Positions 9,497-18,485 of a stretch of DNA of 64,000 nt are shown in pieces; position 1 is the first letter of the stretch; every line of letters starts with the position of its first letter. Position numbers and translations under genes: made by a program. This DNA comes from WTAW01 sp964406575. Its GTDB lineage: Bacteria; Acidobacteriota; Aminicenantia; Aminicenantales; Aminicenantaceae. The notes beneath the pieces were generated by a model. That model was not told the origin of the DNA and did no database searches. It saw nothing but the letters and a program-made list of their open reading frames with translations. Location of the stretch: the NCBI GenBank assembly GCA_964406575.1, contig CAYOSH010000016.1, positions 38,934-102,933 of the forward strand. The letters are read 5' to 3'.

Positions 9497-12052
9497 TCAT
9501 TTATTGCCGCTATATTCCAACCCAAGCTCCACAGGCACTGCACCCCCATAATAGATCGCGTTAAAAAGATACCTGAAAGACCCATGGGATTGGCCCCGGT
9601 AAAGAACTGGGAAACCTAAAAGAATGACTCTCCCCTTCTCATAAGGAACATCCACGATGACCGACTTATCGACCAGGAGTTCTTCTCCGTTTATCCATCC
9701 GCTCAAAAAGGGCAACGCGGGATACCTGGCGACACTCACGCCTTCATTCGCCGCAAAAACAGGACTTCTGCGGAAGAATATGGCTGAATCCCTCTGGAAT
9801 CCATACCCTATCGGATGATCGGATCTGTTCAGCACTTTGAGGATCGAACCAGGAACATAAAAATCCTTACGGCTCTTCTGGGCCACAGTATCTTGAACAC
9901 CCAAATGGAGATGTTTGATAGCAAAATGAGCGGCTGAATTCAGAGTGATGAGTACCCCCCCATCCCGGACAAATTCTTTGATGTTTTTCACTCCCACTTC
10001 TCCGATTCCTCCAGCATAGTCAGGAGGAACATCCTTTTCTGAAAGCCCCTTAACGATGGCGGGCACACTTAGGTTAGGGATAATACAAACATCACACTTT
10101 GCCTCCAAACGCCCTTCCCTGATGTCCTGGTCATATATGCTCGTATAAGGAAACTCATACTGTTCCAGCACCCACCGTGTCCATCCCTCATCTGAGGAAG
10201 CTGTCCAACTTTTGTAAAGGCCCAACCGGATAGGTTTCAATCGGTAGGCTTTGACTCCGGGCTTGAGCCCCAGAGCTTCGAACTGCACATAGAGGTCTTT
10301 GGCGATACTCTCCAGGTCATGATTCAATTCTTCCTTCTGAAGAACCATCATCGTCCCCACAGGATAGGCCTTTTCAGCAACCACAAAAGGCTCGGCATTC
10401 CAAAATACTGTGTGGCCCTTTGTCATCAACCTATTCAGGGCGATAAAATCATCATTGGTCGCATGCCCCCAAGCATAACCGATGTTATTAGACATTTTTG
10501 TGATACTTCCTTCCGGTTTTTCGAACTTCTCCACAAGTTTGGCTTGTGCATCAAAAGGCTTCTCCGCAGTGATCACATCAATACCCATCAGCAGGGGGAG
10601 GGTGTGAGCGACAACGTCGTAGGGTGTCTTCAAAGGTCCCCCAGGAGTTTCTCTGATCTCAGGATATTTCTGTATTTCAAGGAGTGCTTTAGCAAAACAG
10701 CCGTAGGGTTGGGCCAGGTATACGATCAAAGTGCCTGCAGGATATAAGTGACTATCAGCGGTAAAAGGTTCTGCTGCACGGTGAAGCTCAACGCCGCCAA
10801 GCTTCAGGACTTCTATCATTTTGAGTGCTGTTGACAGATCCCGCTGCTCCTTTGGGATGAGAAAGGCATAAGGCGTTTTATGCGGATCAACGGCTTTTTT
10901 GTGGATCCTGTAGAAATTTCTCAGCCAGTTTTCTCGCAACCCGGCCGCATTCGTCAGAGTTGCCATGGCCGCGGAATAGTCATAGTCTACGATGTCCTTC
11001 AGCCTCCACTGGCCACCCATCCACGGCAAAGGCATCTTGACTGACGATTCTGTCATTTCAGGTCTCAGCTCTTCGGGTTTCACCATGATGGGTGTGGCAA
11101 TTTTGACACTGGCCGCCTCTGTCAATATCCGGATCCCGCCATGATAATGATGGTAAGCCCGCGCAGGCGTCCATGCATCATAACCGATACTGTGAGCCAC
11201 GCCCGCTTTGCCCTGGGCAGTCAATTCTGTGGCGATGAACGTGCCCATCATGGCTACCTCCTGTTGTAGGATGGGATCGACATTGGGTTCATAAGGGTCC
11301 ACATATGGGGGGACAAACAGCCTCGGTCCTGTGCTCCCCATCTGGTGCATATCGACGATGACCTGGGGATGCCAGGCATTGTGAATCTTTAGCGTCAGCC
11401 GGGATTCGACCTGAGTGAACATGTACCAATCTCTGTTGTTGTCGTGACCCACATACTTGTGGTAGAGCCAGGGCATCTGCCCCCCTTCATATTTTGTCCC
11501 CAGATTTCTTCTGTACCAATCCACGACCATCTGGATCCCATCCGGATTGTGCATGGGCACAAGCAGGAGGATGACATTATCCAGGATCCGCTGTGTATCA
11601 GGATCGCTTGCAGTCGCGAGGTCATATGCCAACTGCGTGGACATCTGGGCTGCGCCAATCTCTGAGGCGTGGATCGAGCAGTTGATCATAACAACAGCCT
11701 TGCCCTCAGCGATCATTTTTTGCGCATCATCCTCTGAAATTGTCCTCGGGTCGGCAAGCAATTGTTGATACCTGCGGTACTTCTCCAGATCTTTATGATT
11801 GTCCTCTGAGGTGATAATCGCCACAATGAAGGGATGTCCTTCTGTTGTTTTCCCAACTTCTCTGACCAAAACTCTATCGCTTGTGTTATCCAATTGATGA
11901 AAGTAATCGATGATCTCAAACATGTCAGCGAGTTTTCGATCCGTTCCTACCCTAAACCCCAGTACATCTTCGGGCTTTGGAACTTGCGACAGCGCACTGC
12001 TTACAGCAAGCAAAAGAGACAATACAAACACCAAGACTTTTTGCTTTTGCAT
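9497..12052 (-). CDS. Exported M14-family zinc carboxypeptidase-like protein
   Basis: 851 residues from the ATG at 12052, chosen because GGAGG sits five bases before it and a signal peptide follows at once (VLVFVLSLLLAVSSALSQ). TTG and ATG codons at 12067 and 12064 are alternatives. Zinc ligands are H128 and E131 (IHASE) and H236 (VIVDMHQ); the catalytic Glu is probably E312 (TEAASVKIA). The peptidase domain covers about residues 30-350. The C-terminal 450 residues are typical of large bacterial M14 members with a class-I-glutamine-amidotransferase-like tail (GGVLITLNSAA). It probably trims peptides outside the cytoplasm. It follows the S9 peptidase gene by 46 bases on the same strand. Confidence 0.9.
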   Translation of the reverse strand: MQKQKVLVFVLSLLLAVSSALSQVPKPEDVLGFRVGTDRKLADMFEIIDYFHQLDNTSDRVLVREVGKTTEGHPFIVAIITSEDNHKDLEKYRRYQQLLADPRTISEDDAQKMIAEGKAVVMINCSIHASEIGAAQMSTQLAYDLATASDPDTQRILDNVILLLVPMHNPDGIQMVVDWYRRNLGTKYEGGQMPWLYHKYVGHDNNRDWYMFTQVESRLTLKIHNAWHPQVIVDMHQMGSTGPRLFVPPYVDPYEPNVDPILQQEVAMMGTFIATELTAQGKAGVAHSIGYDAWTPARAYHHYHGGIRILTEAASVKIATPIMVKPEELRPEMTESSVKMPLPWMGGQWRLKDIVDYDYSAAMATLTNAAGLRENWLRNFYRIHKKAVDPHKTPYAFLIPKEQRDLSTALKMIEVLKLGGVELHRAAEPFTADSHLYPAGTLIVYLAQPYGCFAKALLEIQKYPEIRETPGGPLKTPYDVVAHTLPLLMGIDVITAEKPFDAQAKLVEKFEKPEGSITKMSNNIGYAWGHATNDDFIALNRLMTKGHTVFWNAEPFVVAEKAYPVGTMMVLQKEELNHDLESIAKDLYVQFEALGLKPGVKAYRLKPIRLGLYKSWTASSDEGWTRWVLEQYEFPYTSIYDQDIREGRLEAKCDVCIIPNLSVPAIVKGLSEKDVPPDYAGGIGEVGVKNIKEFVRDGGVLITLNSAAHFAIKHLHLGVQDTVAQKSRKDFYVPGSILKVLNRSDHPIGYGFQRDSAIFFRRSPVFAANEGVSVARYPALPFLSGWINGEELLVDKSVIVDVPYEKGRVILLGFPVLYRGQSHGSFRYLFNAIYYGGAVPVELGLEYSGNK

Positions 12053-12098
12053 TCCATCCTCCATCAACCTTAACTCATTTTATCGGTTCAAATCATGA

Positions 12099-15023
12099 TC
12101 ACTTTCCTCGGTAAGGAATACCCTTGATGATCCAATCCGGGGCCGGCCTACCCTTAAGGTAATGGTCGAAGTACTCCATCATCTTGATCGTGTAATCCAG
12201 CTTGTTGGCGTATTTTCTCAGGTGGTGGGGCTCCCCGCGGTACTGGAGGAAAACACAGTCCTTCTCGAGACGCCGCATGGCCAGGTAAAGCTCAATACCT
12301 TGATACCAGGGCACTGCTCCGTCTTCATCCCCGAATTGGATGAGAAGTGGGGTGTTTATCCTGTCGGCAAAGAAGACAGGAGAGTTTTCGATGTAGCGCT
12401 CCGGATACTCCCAGAGACTACCGCCGATGCGACTCTGCTGCTGCTCATACTGCATCTGCCGGGCGAGGCCTGTCTGCCAGCGGATCCCGCTGTAAGCGCT
12501 GGTCATGTTGGACACGGGTGCTCCAGCTATGGCACAAGCAAAGATATCTGTCTGCGTGATCACAAAGGCTGTCTGATATCCGCTCCAGGAGTGGCCATGC
12601 AGGCCGATGGCATCCGGGTCGGCAATTCCCATATCCACGAGCTTCTGGACACCCGGAACGAGACATTTTGTTGCCGAATATCCGGGGTGGCCGATATCAA
12701 ACCGGATGTCGGGAAGGAAGACAGCATACCCATTGCTTGCATAGAGCGGAAAGCAGGGACGGTGGTTGACCACAACTTCGTTGAATTCATGAAGTCGTTG
12801 GGAGAAGAACCGATAAAAATACACGACCACGGGATATCTCTTTCCGGGCTCATAATTCCCCGGTTTGATGAGAACGCCCTGGAGAGGCAATCCATCCGCA
12901 CTCCTCCATTCCACGAGTTCTGCAGTCCCCCAAGCAAAATCTTTGGTCTGAGGATTGGCATCCGTAATCTTTTTTGGGGACCGGAAGCTGAAATCGCTGA
13001 CCCATAGGTCTGGATATTCGGTGTAGCTCTCCCTTGTGTAAAGGATGGCGTTCGCATTCTTGGCTTTGGCTTTAAACGTGAATTTTTTTGGCTCATCGAG
13101 AAGTTTGCTTACGCCCGGTTTCCCTAAACGGCATGTGTAGAAACCATAGTGTTTGTCGAGGTTGTGATATGCCGAAAGAAGGAGCGGCTGTGTCTCTGAC
13201 AGAAATCGCTCCTCGGGATCAAGGCGGATGATCCGGAAGGTCATATGGGTCTCTCTACCCTGTCCACCGGTGATGTTCGATACCTCTCCGGACTCTGTGG
13301 CAAACGCCCAGATGTCATACTTGTCATAGATCAAAACGGCCTTTTCATCCTTAATCCATCCGGCTGTTCCATATCCGGGAGCCGGGCTCGGGTAGTCATG
13401 ATCCTCATCAAAAAATGGAACGTCCAGATCCTTGGTGAGATTTCGTACAGAGTTTGTCATCCCATCATAGAGGTGCCAGTGTTTGTCTTTGTAATAAAGG
13501 ACATAGCGGCCTTTTGGCGAGAGGGACACATGGCCCTCGAGCCTCTTAACAACTTTCTTGCGGGAACCATCCTCTAAGCTGACTGTATAGACATCCTGAA
13601 GTTCTCCATACCAGGTGATCTCTTTTCTGTAGGGCACATTGGACAGGCCGAGAGCAAAATCCGGGTTTTTCGATTGGAGGACTTCCGGTACATCCCGATC
13701 CGCAAGCTGGGACAAATGCTTGGCTTTTAAATGGTAGACAGCGAGGTATGTTTCATCCTTGACATGCGGCCACATCTTCTTCTGGTTCGTCACGATCAAA
13801 GGATCATTCCAATGCCAAACATCCACCTCCCTCTTCTTCAGGGTCTCTTCATAATCAAAAAGATCCACTTCGATCTCACTTTCTTTTAGATCTCCCTCCT
13901 TTTCTGATCCTTCTTCTTTTCCTTGATGGAATTCCTCGGGCTTGAAGCCAAAAAACAGGCGCTGGCCATCCTCACTCCAGGACAGGCAGTTTTTTTCAGG
14001 GAGCAACCAGCTCACCGGAATATCCTCGGGTGCGATGGCATGTTCTAAATTTAGATCTGTTCCATCCCAGATCCAAAGCGATTGGGCCAATCCCTTCACG
14101 GGGACAACGTCTTTTCCTTCCAGGAATGCCAACCAACTTCCCTCTTTTGTCCAGGTGAGGTTTGAATAAAGCGCTTTTTCTTGTTTTCGGATTGGCTTTT
14201 GGGAAAAATCATCGTCTTTAAGATTAATAGCATAGAGCCCATTGTCTTTCCCCTCTGGCCCGGCTACAGCAAAGGCCAAGTGTTCGGAAACGCTGTCAAA
14301 CGCATAGGATAAGACATAGAAAAGTTGAAGGTCATTGCCTGAATCCAAGTTTCGAAGGATCAATGGGCTTCCCAGCGTTATGTCCTCTTTTTTTATCTCA
14401 TTATTTTTTCCCGACTCCTGAATGGGCGATTCTTCCGGTTTTTGTCCACTCTTAGCTCCCGGTTTCGTTTCAGATCCTGTTTGCGATCCCTGTTTGGCGG
14501 CTGTATTAGGATCTGGTCTGGTTTCTTTGTCCTCTTCCTCCCCGGTCTTTTTGTCCTCCTTAAAAAAATGAACGGCCAACCAACGGGAGTCATCGGAAAA
14601 ACTGAACTTTTGGACTTTTTCGTATGGGATCGTCTCTCCTGTTTGTGTATCCAAGAGCACCATTCCCTGTTGCGGCTTTTTCTCTTTAGCCTTTTCTATC
14701 TCAACGGCCTTGGGATTTACAACCATGGCCACCCACCTGGAATTTTTTGAGAAAACGGGTTTACTCCCGCGATCGACAGTAAATACTTTGCCATCCCTGA
14801 TCCGGTGAACCAGCGCTTCACCGTCTCCTCTATCAGGTTGGAGACCATAAGCCAGAGATACACCGTCCTCTGAAATCACTGGATTCTGGATGTGCTTGAA
14901 CTGCATCATATCTCTGTAAGTCAACGCTTTTTTAGGGGTGTCCGCACTGTTCAAACCCAAGGAAAAAAGGCAAACACATAAAACGATTGGGAGCACCATT
15001 CGACTTTGTTTTTTTATAGGCAT
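12099..15023 (-). CDS. Exported S9-family prolyl-oligopeptidase/acylaminoacyl-peptidase-like enzyme
   Basis: 974 residues with a signal peptide (residues 1-26) and an AGGGAGG ribosome site upstream of the ATG at 15023. A beta-propeller-like N-terminal two thirds is interrupted at about residues 165-225 by a Lys/Glu/Gly-rich low-complexity insert. The alpha/beta-hydrolase domain carries nucleophile S812 in GHSWSGY (the usual GxSxGG with Ser in one Gly position), Asp901 in GDEDGAVP and His933 in GEPHHLRK. Members cleave short peptides or acylated N-termini. It is the first gene of an operon with the M14 peptidase, consistent with extracytoplasmic protein breakdown. Confidence 0.9.
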   Translation of the reverse strand: MPIKKQSRMVLPIVLCVCLFSLGLNSADTPKKALTYRDMMQFKHIQNPVISEDGVSLAYGLQPDRGDGEALVHRIRDGKVFTVDRGSKPVFSKNSRWVAMVVNPKAVEIEKAKEKKPQQGMVLLDTQTGETIPYEKVQKFSFSDDSRWLAVHFFKEDKKTGEEEDKETRPDPNTAAKQGSQTGSETKPGAKSGQKPEESPIQESGKNNEIKKEDITLGSPLILRNLDSGNDLQLFYVLSYAFDSVSEHLAFAVAGPEGKDNGLYAINLKDDDFSQKPIRKQEKALYSNLTWTKEGSWLAFLEGKDVVPVKGLAQSLWIWDGTDLNLEHAIAPEDIPVSWLLPEKNCLSWSEDGQRLFFGFKPEEFHQGKEEGSEKEGDLKESEIEVDLFDYEETLKKREVDVWHWNDPLIVTNQKKMWPHVKDETYLAVYHLKAKHLSQLADRDVPEVLQSKNPDFALGLSNVPYRKEITWYGELQDVYTVSLEDGSRKKVVKRLEGHVSLSPKGRYVLYYKDKHWHLYDGMTNSVRNLTKDLDVPFFDEDHDYPSPAPGYGTAGWIKDEKAVLIYDKYDIWAFATESGEVSNITGGQGRETHMTFRIIRLDPEERFLSETQPLLLSAYHNLDKHYGFYTCRLGKPGVSKLLDEPKKFTFKAKAKNANAILYTRESYTEYPDLWVSDFSFRSPKKITDANPQTKDFAWGTAELVEWRSADGLPLQGVLIKPGNYEPGKRYPVVVYFYRFFSQRLHEFNEVVVNHRPCFPLYASNGYAVFLPDIRFDIGHPGYSATKCLVPGVQKLVDMGIADPDAIGLHGHSWSGYQTAFVITQTDIFACAIAGAPVSNMTSAYSGIRWQTGLARQMQYEQQQSRIGGSLWEYPERYIENSPVFFADRINTPLLIQFGDEDGAVPWYQGIELYLAMRRLEKDCVFLQYRGEPHHLRKYANKLDYTIKMMEYFDHYLKGRPAPDWIIKGIPYRGK

Positions 15024-15521
15024 ATCTTTGCCTCCCTCATAAACTTCTATCAGGCTTACATTTTAAAAAAGACACCGAAAGAGAGATCGTGAAAGATGTT
15101 CGTATCACTGGACATGAATGCTTTCTAAAGGAAAGCTTATATCACTTTCAATCCTGAAGCACAAGGATACCCCCCTATGCGTGTCCCATTATGAAAATGG
15201 GAGTCGTTCCTTTTTATGTAGGGTCTATTCCCCGAAAGAACTATTTGAATGTCGTCCTTATGTAGGTTCTATTCCCCGAACGGACCGTTCAGAAGACGAA
15301 TCCGCCATTTTCGTAATCCGAAAGGCCGTCGGCTTTTTTTTGAATATCTAGTTAGGGTCAAAGGTATATTGAATAGTGCAGGGTGTTCGAAACACGCTAT
15401 TTTTAAGTTTATGGAATGATCGCTGGGAGTCCTGAGATAGGTGGTGCCATGGAATTATTTGATATGTGTCGAATTTTTTTTGGTGTATACTCTGGAGTCA
15501 AGCGACCAAAATAGAGAAACC
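15024..15521. other. Long divergent intergenic region with direct repeats
   Basis: About 500 bases between the leftward S9 gene and the rightward M48 gene, with no credible ORF. It contains two 23-base direct repeats, 15214-15236 and 15258-15280 (core TGTAGGKTCTATTCCCC), one mismatch apart. The second runs into a perfect palindrome GAACGG-A-CCGTTC at 15278-15290. A short GC hairpin followed by eight T lies near 15319-15342. TATACT at 15486-15491 could be a -10 box for the M48 gene, but no well-spaced -35 is present. Confidence 0.5.
15214..15290. repeat. Direct repeat pair with palindrome, dispersed family
   Basis: Two units of 23 bases start 44 bases apart (15214 and 15258), the second followed by GAACGGACCGTTC. 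Related text occurs at 25691-25755 (GTTTCCCAAACGGTCC twice), more loosely near 31098-31122 and near 51540-51575. All lie in intergenic DNA. Confidence 0.5.
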
Positions 15522-17240
15522 ATGAAACGCACACAACGTCCGGATTTTTATGAGACTCAGCGCCAGCAGTGGAAGAAAAGCCTTTTTCTGCTGATCGTCC
15601 TTTTTGTGTTCTATTTTTGTGCGATAGGTTTTATCACTTTTGTCTTTCTTTTGAGCTTTGGTGTATTTTTTGCAGGAACGCTCTTCCCCACATCCAAAAC
15701 TCTGATGACGATCCTTCCAATTCTGGCAGGCATAGCCATCCTGATCGCGGCCTTCCATTTCTATGATGCCAAAATGTTTGGTGCCAAATTCATCCGGAAG
15801 AGGATGCAAGCAACCCCTCCTGATCTCACTGATCGCTATCACAAACAGTTTGCCAACACCGTCGAGGAGATAAGGCTAGCCACCGGTCTTCCCGAGGTGA
15901 GGCCCTACATCATTCCCTCTTTTGCCATAAACTCCATGGCCCTGATGGAGTCGAACAATACCCCCAGCATCATGGTCACCGAAGGCCTGCTGGCAGAATT
16001 CACGCGAGACGAGATCCAGGCAGTTGTCGCCCATGAGCTGGCGCACGTCCTCCGCGGCGACACCTTCTACATCACTCTGGTCTGTTCTCTGGCAAACTTC
16101 TTTGAGCGCTTGAGACAATCCGCAGAGCCCGAGACAGAACAGGCCGGCCCCCCAGGCCAACACAGTCAGTCAGGTGGGGGTATTGTGCCCGTTTATATCG
16201 CCCTCACCATATCCTCCTTCATCATGCATCTTCTCAGTACTCTGATCAGCCGGCAAAGAGAGGTTCTGGCCGATGCCGCGGCCGTAGAGTTCAGCCGAAA
16301 TCCCAAAACTTTAGCACGAGCCATCTACAAGGCTCATCTAAAAAATTCTTTTGTGGGAGATTTCAACTTGACCTACAGCCCCCTTTTCATAGTTCCTCCG
16401 CGCTCTAAGGGGGATTATGAGAGTTTTTTTGGAAGGGCCTTCAATTCTCATCCACCCCTCATGAAAAGGATTCGGCTACTCGCAGACATGGTCCCCACAA
16501 AACCGGCTAAGATCATCGAAGAGGTCTGGCAGATCCAGAGAAGCAGGGACAAAGCTCGAGATGTTCTCCCCGCACAGGAAGAAATCCGGGCGGATGGGGA
16601 ATCCGGGAAACCGCAGCAATCCGAGCGTCAGTCCCAGGAGAGTAAACTCTGGTCTATTAAAGGTAAAAAAGGAGCATGGCAGGGGCCGTATTCCCTCGAG
16701 GAGCTTCTGTTCTTGCCTTTTTTTACCCCTCTGATCCCGGTCAAAAACCAGCAGGAGGGCATCGTGGCGCAAGCCCGGGAATTCCCCCAAATCCGTGATG
16801 CACGCCGCAAGATCTTGAAGAAAAAGCCGATAGACCCCACAAGACAAAACCAGTGTCCCAGATGCCGAATCCCATTAAGAGAAACCTATTACGAAGGAGT
16901 TTCCCTGATGATGTGTCCGGAGTGCCGCGGAAAACTGATCGATTCTGCACTGGTGGACAGGATCGTCGCCAGGAAAGAGATCGACTTCTCCGAGAAACTC
17001 GTTCAAAAAGCCCTAAAATTCAGGGATGAATACATGCTGAATCCCACTCAAACAAAAAAAATAAACCCGGATGTGTCTCCCAAGATCTATTGCCCCAACT
17101 GTGGATCGAAGATGCTCCTCAGAGCCTACAACTATTACTATGTGATCCCCGTGGACAAGTGCCTTTCTTGTCACAAGATCTGGTTCGATTCGGACGAGAT
17201 GGAGATCCTCCAGGTCCTCATCGAACACCGGACAACATGA
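15522..17240 (+). CDS. M48-family membrane metalloprotease fused to a GYF-like segment and two zinc ribbons
   Basis: 572 residues from the ATG at 15522; an upstream in-frame ATG at 15449 or TTG would add a non-conserved leader. Two N-terminal TM helices (about 20-52 and 60-80) precede an M48 catalytic domain with HELAH at 171-175 and third ligand E247 (REVLAD). A hydrophobic segment lies at 221-242. Residues about 377-410 look like a GYF_2/DUF4339 module (LWSIKG..GAWQGPYSLEEL). Two TFIIB-type zinc ribbons follow: C445/C448/C465/C468 and C524/C527/C547/C550. HtpX-like M48 enzymes degrade membrane proteins; the ribbons are an unusual cytoplasmic addition, perhaps for substrate recognition. Confidence 0.88.
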   Translation: MKRTQRPDFYETQRQQWKKSLFLLIVLFVFYFCAIGFITFVFLLSFGVFFAGTLFPTSKTLMTILPILAGIAILIAAFHFYDAKMFGAKFIRKRMQATPPDLTDRYHKQFANTVEEIRLATGLPEVRPYIIPSFAINSMALMESNNTPSIMVTEGLLAEFTRDEIQAVVAHELAHVLRGDTFYITLVCSLANFFERLRQSAEPETEQAGPPGQHSQSGGGIVPVYIALTISSFIMHLLSTLISRQREVLADAAAVEFSRNPKTLARAIYKAHLKNSFVGDFNLTYSPLFIVPPRSKGDYESFFGRAFNSHPPLMKRIRLLADMVPTKPAKIIEEVWQIQRSRDKARDVLPAQEEIRADGESGKPQQSERQSQESKLWSIKGKKGAWQGPYSLEELLFLPFFTPLIPVKNQQEGIVAQAREFPQIRDARRKILKKKPIDPTRQNQCPRCRIPLRETYYEGVSLMMCPECRGKLIDSALVDRIVARKEIDFSEKLVQKALKFRDEYMLNPTQTKKINPDVSPKIYCPNCGSKMLLRAYNYYYVIPVDKCLSCHKIWFDSDEMEILQVLIEHRTT

Positions 17241-17260
17241 AGCACACGCAAAGTATCTGA

Positions 17261-17276
17261 AAAATTCGCGAATTTT
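17261..17276. terminator. Palindrome between convergent genes
   Basis: A perfect 16-bp palindrome AAAATTCGCGAATTTT lies 20 bases past the M48 stop and 37 bases before the stop of the convergent alcohol dehydrogenase gene. Its place and flanking A/T tracts suit a weak bidirectional terminator, though the stem is AT-rich and has little loop. Confidence 0.35.
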
Positions 17277-17312
17277 GTGCAAACGGCATGTCTTCAGATC
17301 CCTTCATTAGGC

Positions 17313-18476
17313 CTATATAGGATTCTGTTTGCTCAAATTCTGTGTGTCTTGATGAGCACGAGATAAAATGTCCATATAATCCTTTGGGGAAACCTCACGC
17401 GGATTGGAGGCGTTGGAATTGTTCTCGAAGGATTTTTGGGCGATCTCCGGAAAATCAGCCTCCTTAATGCCCAGTTCTTTGAAAGAAGGAATATTTAGCG
17501 CTTGCGATAGATCTTTCACTTTCTGGATAAGTGATTGTGCCGCCTGTCCGTCGTCCTCATCGTCGATTCCCGCGATCCTGGCGATTTCGGCATACTTTTT
17601 TTCCGAGACTGGAAGATTATACTCCATGACATATGGGAGTAGAACCGCATTGGCAACTCCGTGTGCGACATCATAGAGTGCACCGATGGATTCGGCCAAG
17701 CAGTGTACGGCTCCCACATCGCTGTTCCCGAAGGCAAAACCGGCAATCATGCTCCCCTTCATCAGGCCCTCTCTGGCTTCACTGTTCGCTTTGATGTCTT
17801 TGTAGGCATCCTCGATCGAAGCAAAAATATGAAACAGGGATTCCCGGGCGAATATATCCGTCATGAAGTTTGCAGGCTTTACGGTGTAAGCTTCGACAGC
17901 ATGGGTGAGCGCATCCATTCCAGTGGAGGCAACGAGCGCTCGAGGGAGCGTTAGTAGCAAGTCAGGGTCCACAAGAGCGACAACTGGAAACATAAGGGGA
18001 CCTTTGATGCTCATCTTGAACTTTCGTTCGGTGTGTGTGATCACAGAAACCCATGTCACTTCGCTGGCCGTACCACAGGTTGTCGGGATGGCCACGACCG
18101 GCAGCGGCGGCATTATGTATTTGCTCCGCCCTTCATAGTCTTCGATCTTGCCCGAATTCATTGCCAACAGAGCGATCGCTTTGGCAGCGTCCAGGACACT
18201 GCCTCCGCCCAATCCGATTATGAGGTCTGGCTGGTACTGGCGCACAATCTCTCCCCCTCGGTTTACAGTCAGGTGTTTGGGATTCTGTTCAACATCGTCA
18301 AAAACCTGAATTCCAGGGAGCTGGGAAATTGCCTTTGCAGGGATACCGACCTCCTCGACTCCTTTATCTGTAACGAGAAAAGGTCTTCTTGCCCTGAGAT
18401 CTTCATGAATGATCCTCCCCAATTCTGACAGTGAACCAGAACCGAAAACTACGAGCGTGGGACTTTGGAATTGCAT
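17313..18476 (-). CDS. Iron-containing alcohol dehydrogenase
   Basis: 387 residues, normal for the group III family. The NAD(P) site is GLGGGSVLDAAKA (88-100). Predicted metal ligands are D188 and H192 (MDALTHAVEA), H258 (VHCLAE) and H272 (DVAHGVANA), all present. It should interconvert alcohols and aldehydes in the cytoplasm; the substrate is not predictable. GGGGAG precedes the ATG. It lies 9 bases behind the M28 peptidase gene on the same strand, so co-transcription is expected. Confidence 0.93.
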   Translation of the reverse strand: MQFQSPTLVVFGSGSLSELGRIIHEDLRARRPFLVTDKGVEEVGIPAKAISQLPGIQVFDDVEQNPKHLTVNRGGEIVRQYQPDLIIGLGGGSVLDAAKAIALLAMNSGKIEDYEGRSKYIMPPLPVVAIPTTCGTASEVTWVSVITHTERKFKMSIKGPLMFPVVALVDPDLLLTLPRALVASTGMDALTHAVEAYTVKPANFMTDIFARESLFHIFASIEDAYKDIKANSEAREGLMKGSMIAGFAFGNSDVGAVHCLAESIGALYDVAHGVANAVLLPYVMEYNLPVSEKKYAEIARIAGIDDEDDGQAAQSLIQKVKDLSQALNIPSFKELGIKEADFPEIAQKSFENNSNASNPREVSPKDYMDILSRAHQDTQNLSKQNPI

Positions 18477-18485
18477 GGTTCTCCC

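Noticed and set aside
12162..13007. 281-codon plus-strand ORF
   Set aside because: Complementary-strand shadow of the S9 peptidase; no protein family seen.
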